From JAPUDS01 sp964536265 (GTDB lineage: Bacteria; Patescibacteriota; Saccharimonadia; Saccharimonadales; Saccharimonadaceae): a stretch of DNA of 29,008 nucleotides. Under the pieces are notes generated by a model. It was not told the origin of the DNA. It made no database searches and saw only the letters and a program-made list of their open reading frames with translations. Shown here one piece after another: positions 12,834-19,200 of the stretch. The position numbers and the translations under genes were made by a program. Numbering within the stretch: the stretch's first letter is position 1; each line of letters begins with the position of its first letter. The DNA lies in NCBI GenBank assembly GCA_964536265.1, contig CAZHVV010000008.1:1-29008 (forward strand). The letters run 5' to 3'.

Positions 12834-13691
12834 CTACGAGGTAGGCGGATTGTCATCAGAGAATGTACCATTTCTCACAAAGTAATATATTGGCGATAAA
12901 TAATCTCCATACCAACTATCACCGTTATATTTTGCAGCAATCATATGTGCACGTTCATACTCATCGCGAAGACCTTGCTGCTTACAATGTATATTCAATT
13001 TTTTGACATGCGCGATTCCAAGAACTACGCTTTGCCCATCACTCAGTAGAGTCGGCGACATAACCTGCATAATCCCGGTGCTCATCGGCTGAGAACGGTA
13101 TACTGTTTTCTTTACAATCCACTCAAGGACTCTGAATATCCATGGACGACACAGTACCTCAACTAGCAAGATTGACAGCGATACATCGGCAATGTATTTA
13201 TCTTCCAATGCAAAATATTTACCAAATTTTGCTTCATATCGGTGCTTTAGATGAGCAATATATCGTTTATAACGTCGAATATACGTAGGGGACTCTTTTG
13301 AATCAATTGAGAAGGCTAATATAATTCCTGCAAATATGACACCAAGAGGTGAAAGCATAAAAGCGGGTATACTCATCCCAATGACTTGCAGGATAACGGA
13401 CCGTAGCGAAACAAGCCTATATACCTCCATTATCACAAATATAGCCAACGAAAGAACAAATGCAGTACAGACAATCACAATTACTCCTAGCTGTCCTATC
13501 CAATAGGAGATTGCAACTGATAGTCCGAGTTGAGCAAGAACAGTTAGCCATCCTTGCTGGTCTGTAATAATAAATTTTTCGGTCATTCTCGGAACCGATA
13601 AATGTCTTTGTATACAGAGAACATATAGTATGACAATCGCATAGTACGCAACAACTAACAACAATGGAAAAATGAACGCAGATGTATTCAT
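12834..13691 (-). CDS. Membrane protein with a possible lysozyme-like (SLT) C-terminal domain
   Basis: A 285-residue protein with four likely transmembrane helices (about 6-27, 48-67, 69-91 and 99-129) followed by a soluble domain (131-285). The soluble part has features of the lysozyme/transglycosylase fold: a helix with an acidic residue (ILLVEVLCRPWIFRVLE, candidate catalytic Glu178), then STGIMQVMSP (204-213), like the GxMQ motif of SLT enzymes, and a late AAKYNGDSWYGDYLS (252-266), like the YNxG motif. This assignment is a pattern match and not certain. It overlaps the serine hydrolase gene by 4 bp (ATGA) and is followed by nagZ, so a peptidoglycan role would fit. Alternatively it is an unrelated integral membrane protein with a cytoplasmic tail. 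Confidence 0.6.
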   Translation of the reverse strand: MNTSAFIFPLLLVVAYYAIVILYVLCIQRHLSVPRMTEKFIITDQQGWLTVLAQLGLSVAISYWIGQLGVIVIVCTAFVLSLAIFVIMEVYRLVSLRSVILQVIGMSIPAFMLSPLGVIFAGIILAFSIDSKESPTYIRRYKRYIAHLKHRYEAKFGKYFALEDKYIADVSLSILLVEVLCRPWIFRVLEWIVKKTVYRSQPMSTGIMQVMSPTLLSDGQSVVLGIAHVKKLNIHCKQQGLRDEYERAHMIAAKYNGDSWYGDYLSPIYYFVRNGTFSDDNPPTS

Positions 13692-14500
13692 ACGGGTAAA
13701 AATGCCTTCAGTGTTGCGATAAGCCGCAGTAGGACAGCATCTTTTAGCTTTTCGAGTGAGACTTCATCATCAGCCTGACCACAAGCAACCATTGAAAATA
13801 CAGTTGTTGATTCTGCCCCTGGAAGACTTCCGGCGATATTGAGATACGTATTGTTGTGTGGCGTACAATTCACCATGGATCCGGTTTTTCCTTGTATTCC
13901 TGGGAATTTTTCTGGCAACTTCTCACCGACCCAGGAATCACCGAGTGTTGAAGTTGCTACTTTTGCGAGCCTGCTATAGGCAGGATGCCACTCATGTGTG
14001 AACAGAATCTCAACTAAACGGCTCATTTCTCTTGCTGTTGTAATGCCCACTGATTCCGTAGTCTTCTCTGGAGAGAAAGTAATATATGGCATCACAAGAC
14101 GAGTCGTAAAGTTGTGTTGCTCCAGCCAAGTATTGATTGCTTGTTTGCCACCAACATAGTCAATCAATATATTAGTCGCAACACAATCACTATATGACAT
14201 CATATAGTAGAGAAGTTCCCGAACAGTATGGTAGTCATTCACGTACGTGGCCCATTCCAATATACCCGACCCATTTGAACTGTGTTGTGATAGTTGTTGC
14301 AATGTATGATTCAGGGTGTGACCAGACTTTTCATTATGGAGGCATGCCAGTATAAAAATAGGTATTTTGATAGTACTTGCCGCCTCTACTAATTGATCCG
14401 TCTGCCCAATAGATTTGCTTGCAGACTTGTTATGCACGTAAATTGCGCAATAATCAACGGTATAGCCAAGCGTCTGTTGGTGCGGAATATTTTGCGCCAT
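13688..14500 (-). CDS. Class A beta-lactamase-fold serine hydrolase
   Basis: A 270-residue member of the class A beta-lactamase-like family. Motif 1 is S42-T-I-K45 (EAASTIKIPIF), motif 2 is S104-D-C106 where class A enzymes have SDN, and motif 3 is K205-T-G207 (QGKTGSMVN). GITTAREMSRL (152-162) is also typical. The omega-loop ExxLN with the deacylating Glu166 is not visible between the SDC motif and GITTA, so beta-lactam hydrolysis is unlikely and a peptidase/esterase or PBP-like role is more probable. No signal peptide is seen, unusual for this fold. The ATG at 14500 has AAGGA about 11 nt upstream. It is the first gene of a minus-strand run with the membrane protein and nagZ, and is divergent from the ABC exporter. 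Confidence 0.82.
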   Translation of the reverse strand: MAQNIPHQQTLGYTVDYCAIYVHNKSASKSIGQTDQLVEAASTIKIPIFILACLHNEKSGHTLNHTLQQLSQHSSNGSGILEWATYVNDYHTVRELLYYMMSYSDCVATNILIDYVGGKQAINTWLEQHNFTTRLVMPYITFSPEKTTESVGITTAREMSRLVEILFTHEWHPAYSRLAKVATSTLGDSWVGEKLPEKFPGIQGKTGSMVNCTPHNNTYLNIAGSLPGAESTTVFSMVACGQADDEVSLEKLKDAVLLRLIATLKAFLPV

Positions 14501-14523
14501 ATCTTTATTTATCCTTATTCTAA

Positions 14524-14529
14524 ATTATA
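14524..14529 (-). promoter_or_regulatory. -10 box of the serine-hydrolase operon
   Basis: TATAAT on the minus strand (14529-14524), 23 bp before the ATG at 14500. The -35 region (TGTGAA at 17 bp) is poor. It faces away from the ABC exporter promoter 30 bp further on. Confidence 0.45.
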
Positions 14530-14556
14530 CGCCATACAAATAACGCTTCACATTTT

Positions 14557-14565
14557 TGCTATAAT
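14557..14565 (+). promoter_or_regulatory. Extended -10 promoter for a leaderless ABC-exporter transcript
   Basis: TGC-TATAAT (14557-14565) ends 8 bp before the ATG at 14574. There is no Shine-Dalgarno between them and no clear -35 box. Confidence 0.6.
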
Positions 14566-14573
14566 TATCCTGA

Positions 14574-16295
14574 ATGGAAACAAATACATATAAATCGTGG
14601 GTTAAAGCCTATGCCCTCAAGTATTGGTGGGTATTTTTACTGCTAGCATTATTAACGCTTATAACAGTATTTATAACCATACTTGGGCCAATCCCTTTGG
14701 CATTTATGGCTGACTATGTTTTTGGTGATAAACCGCCGCTCACTATCTACGGAATCACTCTCGATTGGCAAAAGGAACAACTCATGCTGTTGGCTGTTGG
14801 CTCCTACCTTGCCATATATGTATTCGGAAATGTATATACAGGTTTTCGTGTGATTCTGGAACAAAAATTATTTCAAATCATCGACGCATCCGCTATGAAG
14901 GATACTTTTAATGCAGCCCTGTATATCCCGTATAACAGCGCAGGAAAAGAAGACGATGGTAGTATATTGTATAAAATTACTAGTCAGAGCCAAGAAATGT
15001 CCTCTCTGCTATTTAGTAATTTTGCAATATTGTTTGAGTCAATTATCACAGTGTTGTCGATACTATCAATCCTATTCATAATCGACAGCCAAATGACTCT
15101 CTTTGCTTTGCTTGTCGTACCAATGCTAATTCTCATCGTACGGGTATTCAGCAAGCCAATTGAGCGACGTGCCGAAAATGCTCAGGAAGCTGAATCGAAA
15201 GTATACGAACATATTAGTAGCTCTCTTGAGAAAATACGTGCTGTACAAGAATTCAGTCTTGAAAAAAGGAAGACCAACGAACTGACTAGCTTTATCAAAG
15301 GAAGTAACAAAGCATATAGAAAGTCACTGTTCATGAATCGCATCTATTCAATTTCGACTGAAATAACTATATTATTTGCAATCTCTGCCATTATGTTGCT
15401 CGGGGGTTACACCGTCTTGGGTGGCGGAATGATGACCTTTGGTACGCTGTTGTTATTTATAAACTACATAAGCTCAATGAGTGATCCTCTTGTGACCATT
15501 ACGCAAACAATAGGAAGTATTCAAGAGCAAATTGCAAGCATCAAACAGGCCAGAGTAGTTATTGATACTTCTGAAAAATTACAGCCAATATCTGGTGACG
15601 TGAAGGATGTTCAGTTATATGGCAAAATAAAGTTTGATCGTGTGTACTACGCGGTTGACGATAAAGTCATTGCAGACAATATCAGCGTTGAATTTACACC
15701 TGGTAATGTGTATGTTATTACTGGGCCAAGTGGAGAAGGGAAGTCTACACTTCTCGCTATGGTGCAACGTTTCGTGACTCCTTTACGTGGTACTGTGAGC
15801 ATAGACAATATCGACGTACGAAATTTCGATATTAACTTCCTTAGATCAAGTATTGCTATTGTCAATCAGACTCCTGAGCTATTTGACGGTACTGTCAAAG
15901 ATAACATCATATTAGCTGATCCAAAACGCTCATTTTCGCTGCTTCATATTGCGGCAGCTGCACACCTTTCTAATTCGAGCGAGTTCATAGAAAAACTACC
16001 AGATCAATACGAAACTACTATTAGTGATGACAAGTTAAGTGGTGGCCAGAAACAACGCCTGTCAATAGCTCGGGCAAGTTACAGAGAAGCGCCAATCATG
16101 ATTATGGATGAGCCTACATCAGCTCTAGATAAACGTTCGGCCGAAATTTTTCTGAATAATCTTTCAGAAATTGCGCCACGTAAGACAATTATCATAATTA
16201 CACACGATGCAAATGTTATCCGAAAGTTTCAGCACATATACACGCTGAAAGATGGTCAGCTCACCGCTTTAGCTGCTGCTCCAATAGAACAATAA
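14574..16295 (+). CDS. ABC transporter, fused permease and ATPase (exporter type)
   Basis: A 573-residue half-transporter: an N-terminal ABC exporter transmembrane domain (helices starting near 18, 70, 135-170 and 265-295) and a C-terminal ATPase. The ATPase has Walker A GPSGEGKST (about 383-391), a Q-loop in IAIVNQTPELFDGTV, signature LSGGQKQR (about 488), Walker B IMIMDEPTSALD (about 508-519) and the H-loop ITHD. It would work as a homodimer to export lipids, peptides or drugs (MsbA/BmrA-like); the substrate is unknown. Its divergent position beside a cell-wall hydrolase group suggests an envelope role, but that is inferred. A probable leaderless promoter sits directly upstream. The sequence looks more A/T-rich than the ribosomal genes around it. 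Confidence 0.92.
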   Translation: METNTYKSWVKAYALKYWWVFLLLALLTLITVFITILGPIPLAFMADYVFGDKPPLTIYGITLDWQKEQLMLLAVGSYLAIYVFGNVYTGFRVILEQKLFQIIDASAMKDTFNAALYIPYNSAGKEDDGSILYKITSQSQEMSSLLFSNFAILFESIITVLSILSILFIIDSQMTLFALLVVPMLILIVRVFSKPIERRAENAQEAESKVYEHISSSLEKIRAVQEFSLEKRKTNELTSFIKGSNKAYRKSLFMNRIYSISTEITILFAISAIMLLGGYTVLGGGMMTFGTLLLFINYISSMSDPLVTITQTIGSIQEQIASIKQARVVIDTSEKLQPISGDVKDVQLYGKIKFDRVYYAVDDKVIADNISVEFTPGNVYVITGPSGEGKSTLLAMVQRFVTPLRGTVSIDNIDVRNFDINFLRSSIAIVNQTPELFDGTVKDNIILADPKRSFSLLHIAAAAHLSNSSEFIEKLPDQYETTISDDKLSGGQKQRLSIARASYREAPIMIMDEPTSALDKRSAEIFLNNLSEIAPRKTIIIITHDANVIRKFQHIYTLKDGQLTALAAAPIEQ

Positions 16296-16310
16296 TATAA
16301 TTGTCCATAA

Positions 16311-16344
16311 CTAATAAGGATGTCGCAAAGGACATCCTTATTAG
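16311..16344. repeat. Perfect 14-bp stem-loop after the ABC exporter
   Basis: CTAATAAGGATGTC (16311-16324) and GACATCCTTATTAG (16331-16344) pair perfectly around GCAAAG. It lies between convergent genes (the ABC exporter and the 31-aa ORF). Neither strand has a T-run after the stem, so it is not a standard terminator, although it may block both transcripts. Confidence 0.6.
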
Positions 16345-16361
16345 CAAGACTAAGTTATAAC

Positions 16362-16457
16362 CTAGTTAGGGATTGCTTTTCTTGTACCGCCTAAGCCACG
16401 CGGTGGTGCGTACTTCTTACGCTTCTTTCCTTGCGCCTGTGGTGACATTCCTGCCAT
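16362..16457 (-). CDS. 31-residue basic small protein
   Basis: A minus-strand ATG at 16457, with AGGAG 9 nt upstream, opens 31 codons ending in TAG (16364-16362). The product runs MAGMSPQAQGKKRKKYAPPR and then a Gly/Arg/Lys-rich tail ending KAIPN; it has about nine Lys/Arg and no acidic residue. A good promoter (16521-16493) precedes it with a leader of about 30 nt. Its size and charge resemble small ribosomal proteins such as bTHX or bL36, but neither the sequence nor a zinc motif matches one that I know. A ribosome- or nucleic-acid-binding role is the likeliest guess. The position beside rplJ-rplL may be relevant. Confidence 0.65.
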   Translation of the reverse strand: MAGMSPQAQGKKRKKYAPPRGLGGTRKAIPN

Positions 16458-16492
16458 ACGGTTATTCTCCTCACTAAGATTAATACATCCTC

Positions 16493-16521
16493 AGTGTACC
16501 CAGACGAAATGCTTACGTCAA
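16493..16521 (-). promoter_or_regulatory. Promoter of the 31-aa ORF
   Basis: On the minus strand TTGACG (16521-16516), 17 bp, TACACT (16498-16493). It is strong support that the small ORF is transcribed. Confidence 0.7.
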
Positions 16522-16583
16522 TATAATTTTTCATACCGATTGGGGTAAAGTATATATTTGAGTAACTCTTTCATATTCATGAG

Positions 16584-16612
16584 TTGAACTGACTCTATAA
16601 ATGTGATAAAAT
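16584..16612 (+). promoter_or_regulatory. rplJ-rplL promoter
   Basis: TTGAAC (16584-16589), 17 bp, TAAAAT (16607-16612). Transcription would start near 16619, at the beginning of the L10 leader. Confidence 0.7.
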
Positions 16613-16626
16613 ACTCATCAGTCGTT

Positions 16627-16702
16627 ACCAGAGACAGTGGCGGTGAGAAATCACTTAAGAATGCTACCGAGGCAACCATCTTCATTGAAGTGGTCGCAAA
16701 TG
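16627..16702 (+). ncRNA. Ribosomal protein L10 leader
   Basis: The roughly 335 bp without a gene before rplJ holds two promoters and this leader. ACCAGAGACAGTGG at 16627-16640 and GCTACCGAGG at 16663-16672 match the conserved elements of the bacterial L10 leader. GTGGC (16637-16641) pairs with GCTAC (16663-16667), and GTGA-GAAA-TCAC (16643-16654) caps the arm. A second stem ACCA-T-CTTC / GAAG-TGGT (16675-16693) follows. L10 (with L12) binds such leaders to limit rplJ-rplL expression. The motif match is by eye. Confidence 0.75.
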
Positions 16703-16728
16703 TCTCTCGAAATGAGAGATTTTTCTTT
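16703..16728 (+). terminator. Attenuator terminator in the L10 leader
   Basis: TCTCTC (16703-16708) pairs with GAGAGA (16714-16719), followed by TTTTTCTTT. It lies 63 bp before rplJ, the position expected for L10-controlled premature termination. Confidence 0.75.
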
Positions 16729-16791
16729 GTGACGCACCTTAACAACTCTAGTCATCATTCAACCAATAACGCATGAATAAAGGAGCAAGAA

Positions 16792-17313
16792 ATGGCAATT
16801 TCTCGCGATAAAAAGCACGCGTTGGTAAAAGATTTCAGTGATATTCTTGGCAAGTCCAAGATGACAGTCGCAGTAAAATACGACGGAACCTCAGTTGCCG
16901 ACATGCAGGCCTTGCGCCGCGTAGCACGAGAGTCTGGCGTAGAAATCAAGGTTATCAAGAACCGACTTGTTCGCGCCACTATGGCTCAGACAAAAGGGTT
17001 CGAAGGTACCGATACTGCACTTCTTACCGGACAACTCCTCTATGCATTTAGCACTGAGGACGAAGTTGCTCCAGCACAAGTTATCGACAAGTTTGCAAAG
17101 ACCACTCCAAGTCTTGAGCTCGTCGCTGGGTTTAACGACCTTGGCGTCCTGCTTACTACTTCGGAAGTCAAGTCACTTGCCGGTCTCCCAAGCAAGAATC
17201 AACTCATCGCCGAAGTCGTCGCGCAACTGCTTTCACCAGTTCACGATGTTACCAATGCACTTTCTGGCAATTTGCACGCCCTTTTGGACGGCATTGAAGC
17301 CAAAGCTGTCTAA
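16792..17313 (+). CDS. rplJ: 50S ribosomal protein L10
   Basis: A 173-residue L10, the base of the L7/L12 stalk. The N-terminal rRNA/L11-binding domain includes SRDKKHALVKDFSDILGKSK, MTVAVKYDGTSVADMQALRR and EIKVIKNRLVRATMA. The C-terminal helix (QLLSPVHDVTNALSGNLHAL) is the L12-dimer docking helix. The ATG at 16792 follows AAGGAG. It is transcribed with rplL 39 bp downstream, under the L10 leader. Length and order are normal; only the distance from rplK and rplA, about 11-13 kb, is unusual. Confidence 0.97.
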   Translation: MAISRDKKHALVKDFSDILGKSKMTVAVKYDGTSVADMQALRRVARESGVEIKVIKNRLVRATMAQTKGFEGTDTALLTGQLLYAFSTEDEVAPAQVIDKFAKTTPSLELVAGFNDLGVLLTTSEVKSLAGLPSKNQLIAEVVAQLLSPVHDVTNALSGNLHALLDGIEAKAV

Positions 17314-17352
17314 GTACAGCAACTAACCCTAATTATTACGAAGGAGTCTCAA

Positions 17353-17730
17353 ATGGCAGACGTAAAAAAGCTCGCTGAAGAGCTAACCAAACTGACTGTT
17401 CTCGAAGTTAACGAATTAAAGAATGTCCTCAAAGACGAATACGGCATCGAGCCAGCTGCTGCAGCTGTCGCTGTTGCTGGTCCTGCTGGCGATGCTGGCG
17501 CAGCTGAAGAAGATACAAAGACTGAGTTCACCGTCACCCTCAAGGATGCAGGTGATCAGAAAGTCGCAGTCATCAAGGCTGTCAAAGACATCACAGGCCT
17601 AGGCCTTGGTGAAGCAAAGGATATTGTCGAGGGTGTTACTGCTCCTGTGAAGGAAAAGGTCTCAAAAGACGAAGCTGAAGCTGCAAAGAAAGCGCTTGAA
17701 GAAGCTGGCGCAACTGTCGAACTTTCATAA
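17353..17730 (+). CDS. rplL: 50S ribosomal protein L7/L12
   Basis: A 125-residue L7/L12 that recruits translation factors. The N-terminal dimerisation domain (VKKLAEELTKLTVLEVNELK), the Ala/Gly-rich hinge (about 37-55, AAAAVAVAGPAGDAGAAEE) and the C-terminal factor-binding domain (KVAVIKAVKDITGLGLGEAK and GATVELS end) are all present. AAGGAG precedes the ATG. A strong terminator follows, closing the rplJ-rplL operon. Nothing unusual. Confidence 0.98.
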   Translation: MADVKKLAEELTKLTVLEVNELKNVLKDEYGIEPAAAAVAVAGPAGDAGAAEEDTKTEFTVTLKDAGDQKVAVIKAVKDITGLGLGEAKDIVEGVTAPVKEKVSKDEAEAAKKALEEAGATVELS

Positions 17731-17762
17731 GTTCTCTCTGATATGACTAGAGTCGTAAGGTC

Positions 17763-17796
17763 AAAAATACTCCGCATTTTCTCGCGGAGTATTTTT
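17763..17796 (+). terminator. rplL terminator
   Basis: AAAAATACTCCGC pairs with GCGGAGTATTTTT around ATTTTCTC. The 13-bp stem ends in the T-run, and its A-rich 5' arm makes it possibly bidirectional. Confidence 0.9.
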
Positions 17797-17915
17797 GTTA
17801 TAAAGCGAGTGTTTTGTCCAGAAGCTTGAAATGAAATGTCTGTCAACGATGAAAAAAACAACGACTTTTTGTTTGCCCCATAAAATCATGTGGAAAAGCG
17901 GGAAAGCGAGGTATC

Positions 17916-17944
17916 TTGACAAGGGGCGGTCACGGTGATAGTCT
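17916..17944 (+). promoter_or_regulatory. Promoter of the 169-aa hypothetical gene
   Basis: TTGACA (17916-17921), 17 bp, TAGTCT (17939-17944), with TGA before the -10 (extended). The leader is about 37 nt. Confidence 0.65.
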
Positions 17945-17969
17945 GTTGGTATTACCAATAAAAACAGAC
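17941..17969 (+). promoter_or_regulatory. Nested inverted repeat at the transcription start
   Basis: GTCTGTT (17941-17947) pairs with AACAGAC (17963-17969), and inside it TTGGT-ATT-ACCAA (17946-17958) is a perfect palindrome. It overlaps the -10 box and start site and ends 18 nt before the ATG, so it could be an operator or an mRNA hairpin. Confidence 0.5.
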
Positions 17970-17987
17970 AAAGGATTGCGAGATAAC

Positions 17988-18497
17988 ATGTCTGAATTAC
18001 CAGAAAAACAAGTCAAGCGACTCAAGGCACTCATTCAAGAGGCCGAGACGAACTTGGCTGCAGCAAAAGAACTACTTATCAGCGTCGTCGGCGACGATGA
18101 TCTTTCAGTTCACTCAAATACCGAAGAAGTTGCCGGAAAAGTCATTGAAGGCGTCTTCGACGGCCAAAGCATGGTTGGCCCAGATGGCAAGAACTACCCA
18201 GTTCCAGCAAATTACGCCAGCAAGTCAAAGCTTATTGAGGGTGATATCCTCAAACTTACTATCGCTGACGATGGTAGCTTCATCTACAAGCAAATTGGCC
18301 CAGTCGCACGTCGACAGCTCATAGGCCAGCTTGTTCAGCATGATGGCGCCTACTACGTCGAAGCTGCAGGCCGTGAATACCGAATACTGCTTGCGAGTGT
18401 TACCTACTTTAAGGCTCGTGTAGGTGACCAGGTCAGTATCATTGTTCCAGAAGATAACCGCGACGCCATTTGGGCAGCCGTTGAAGCCGGGCTTTAA
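17988..18497 (+). CDS. Hypothetical protein with N-terminal helix and beta-rich body
   Basis: A 169-residue soluble, acidic protein. Residues 1-36 (starting MSELPEKQVKRLKALIQEAE) form a likely coiled-coil helix. The rest is beta-rich with repeated small-barrel-like strands (VIEGVFDGQSMVGPDGK, KLIEGDILKLTIADDGSF, RVGDQVSIIVPEDN), which could be OB- or S1-like; that is a guess. The ATG at 17988 is used because the promoter and inverted repeat lie in the longer frame. Shine-Dalgarno is weak (AAGGA about 13 nt away). It is a single gene with its own promoter and terminator next to rplL. Codon use is like the ribosomal genes, suggesting good expression and a core role. The family is not recognised. 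Confidence 0.78.
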   Translation: MSELPEKQVKRLKALIQEAETNLAAAKELLISVVGDDDLSVHSNTEEVAGKVIEGVFDGQSMVGPDGKNYPVPANYASKSKLIEGDILKLTIADDGSFIYKQIGPVARRQLIGQLVQHDGAYYVEAAGREYRILLASVTYFKARVGDQVSIIVPEDNRDAIWAAVEAGL

Positions 18498-18523
18498 CAG
18501 ATAATAACGTTCGATTATAGAAT

Positions 18524-18549
18524 AAGCCGCTCATGCGGCTTTTCTTTTT
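18524..18549 (+). terminator. Terminator of the 169-aa gene
   Basis: AAGCCGC-TCAT-GCGGCTT followed by TTCTTTTT, 27 bp after the stop codon. Confidence 0.9.
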
Positions 18550-18557
18550 ACTCATGC

Positions 18558-18586
18558 TTGCGTTTTGGTGAGATTTTGGGGATACT
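18558..18586 (+). promoter_or_regulatory. Weak promoter of the 154-aa orphan gene
   Basis: TTGCGT (18558-18563), 17 bp, GATACT (18581-18586). A 7-bp perfect stem ACTTCGA-GTAT-TCGAAGT (18584-18601) follows immediately. Confidence 0.4.
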
Positions 18587-18614
18587 TCGAGTATTCGAAG
18601 TTTTGACGGACCAA

Positions 18615-18631
18615 TCTGCCGCCAAGGCAGA
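18615..18631 (+). promoter_or_regulatory. Leader hairpin of the 154-aa orphan gene
   Basis: TCTGCC-GCCAA-GGCAGA, ending 21 nt before the ATG at 18653 and just before the AAAGGA. It occupies the same position as the hairpins of the two other orphan genes. Confidence 0.5.
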
Positions 18632-18652
18632 GACGAACAAAGGAAGATGGTA

Positions 18653-19114
18653 ATGACCAACGCTAAACCGTCGTATCAAGAGGCACGAGACGAATTCAAC
18701 GCCGCAAAGGAAGACGAGCAAAAGCGGCTCCAGTTGCTACACGCAACCGCACCAATCATGAATTTCGTGGCTCAAGTCAAAGCCCAAGTCATCATGGCTG
18801 TCCACTTGCGCTACATCGAGTGGGTCGATACCAGGAAAAAGCAGTTGAATGATCATCCTGAGTACTACCTGCCCGAGACCTTCAACAACCGTACGGCGTG
18901 CTTTAACGGAACGACTGGTCTTCTCGGTGTGCGAGATGAGCAAGACATCGTCCCGACTGGCGCAACCAGCTCTCGCGGAAACACGTACGCCGACCTGCTC
19001 GGTCGAGTGGCCGATGAGCTAGATGGAAAGCCCGACATCTATGGGCTGAGCCTGAGGGTCATCATCCGTGACAAGGGTGAGCCGGACACCGCGTGTATCG
19101 CCATCGACGCCTAG
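18653..19114 (+). CDS. Orphan 153-residue hypothetical protein
   Basis: A soluble, charged protein of 153 residues. The N-terminal half is helical (KPSYQEARDEFNAAKEDEQK and later MAVHLRYIEWVDTRKKQL); the C-terminal half has short strands (SLRVIIRDKGEPDTACIAID). The ATG at 18653 is chosen because AAAGGA (18639-18644) is 8 nt away; an ATG at 18647 is only 2 nt from it. No family is recognised. It stands alone between two terminators, with a structured leader. Its codons are visibly more G/C-ending than those of neighbouring genes, as in the orphan genes at 4186 and 25688. A recent acquisition or a lineage-specific gene is likely. Confidence 0.7.
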   Translation: MTNAKPSYQEARDEFNAAKEDEQKRLQLLHATAPIMNFVAQVKAQVIMAVHLRYIEWVDTRKKQLNDHPEYYLPETFNNRTACFNGTTGLLGVRDEQDIVPTGATSSRGNTYADLLGRVADELDGKPDIYGLSLRVIIRDKGEPDTACIAIDA

Positions 19115-19157
19115 TTCAACCCCGCAACCTGATCAACACCAGTCTGAGCAGACAAAA

Positions 19158-19182
19158 CCGCTCCTGGTGGAATCAGGGGCGG
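19158..19182 (+). terminator. GC-rich terminator-like hairpin of the orphan gene
   Basis: CCGCTCCTG (19158-19166) pairs with CAGGGGCGG (19174-19182) with one G-U. The tail GGTGTTTGC is a poor T-run. An alternative pairing uses CCCCGC near 19121 with GCGGGG at 19179-19184. Confidence 0.6.
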
Positions 19183-19200
19183 GGTGTTTGCTATATTGCT

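Noticed and set aside
13688..14500. Beta-lactam resistance gene
   Set aside because: The SDN motif is changed to SDC, the Glu166 omega-loop motif is not visible and no signal peptide is present.
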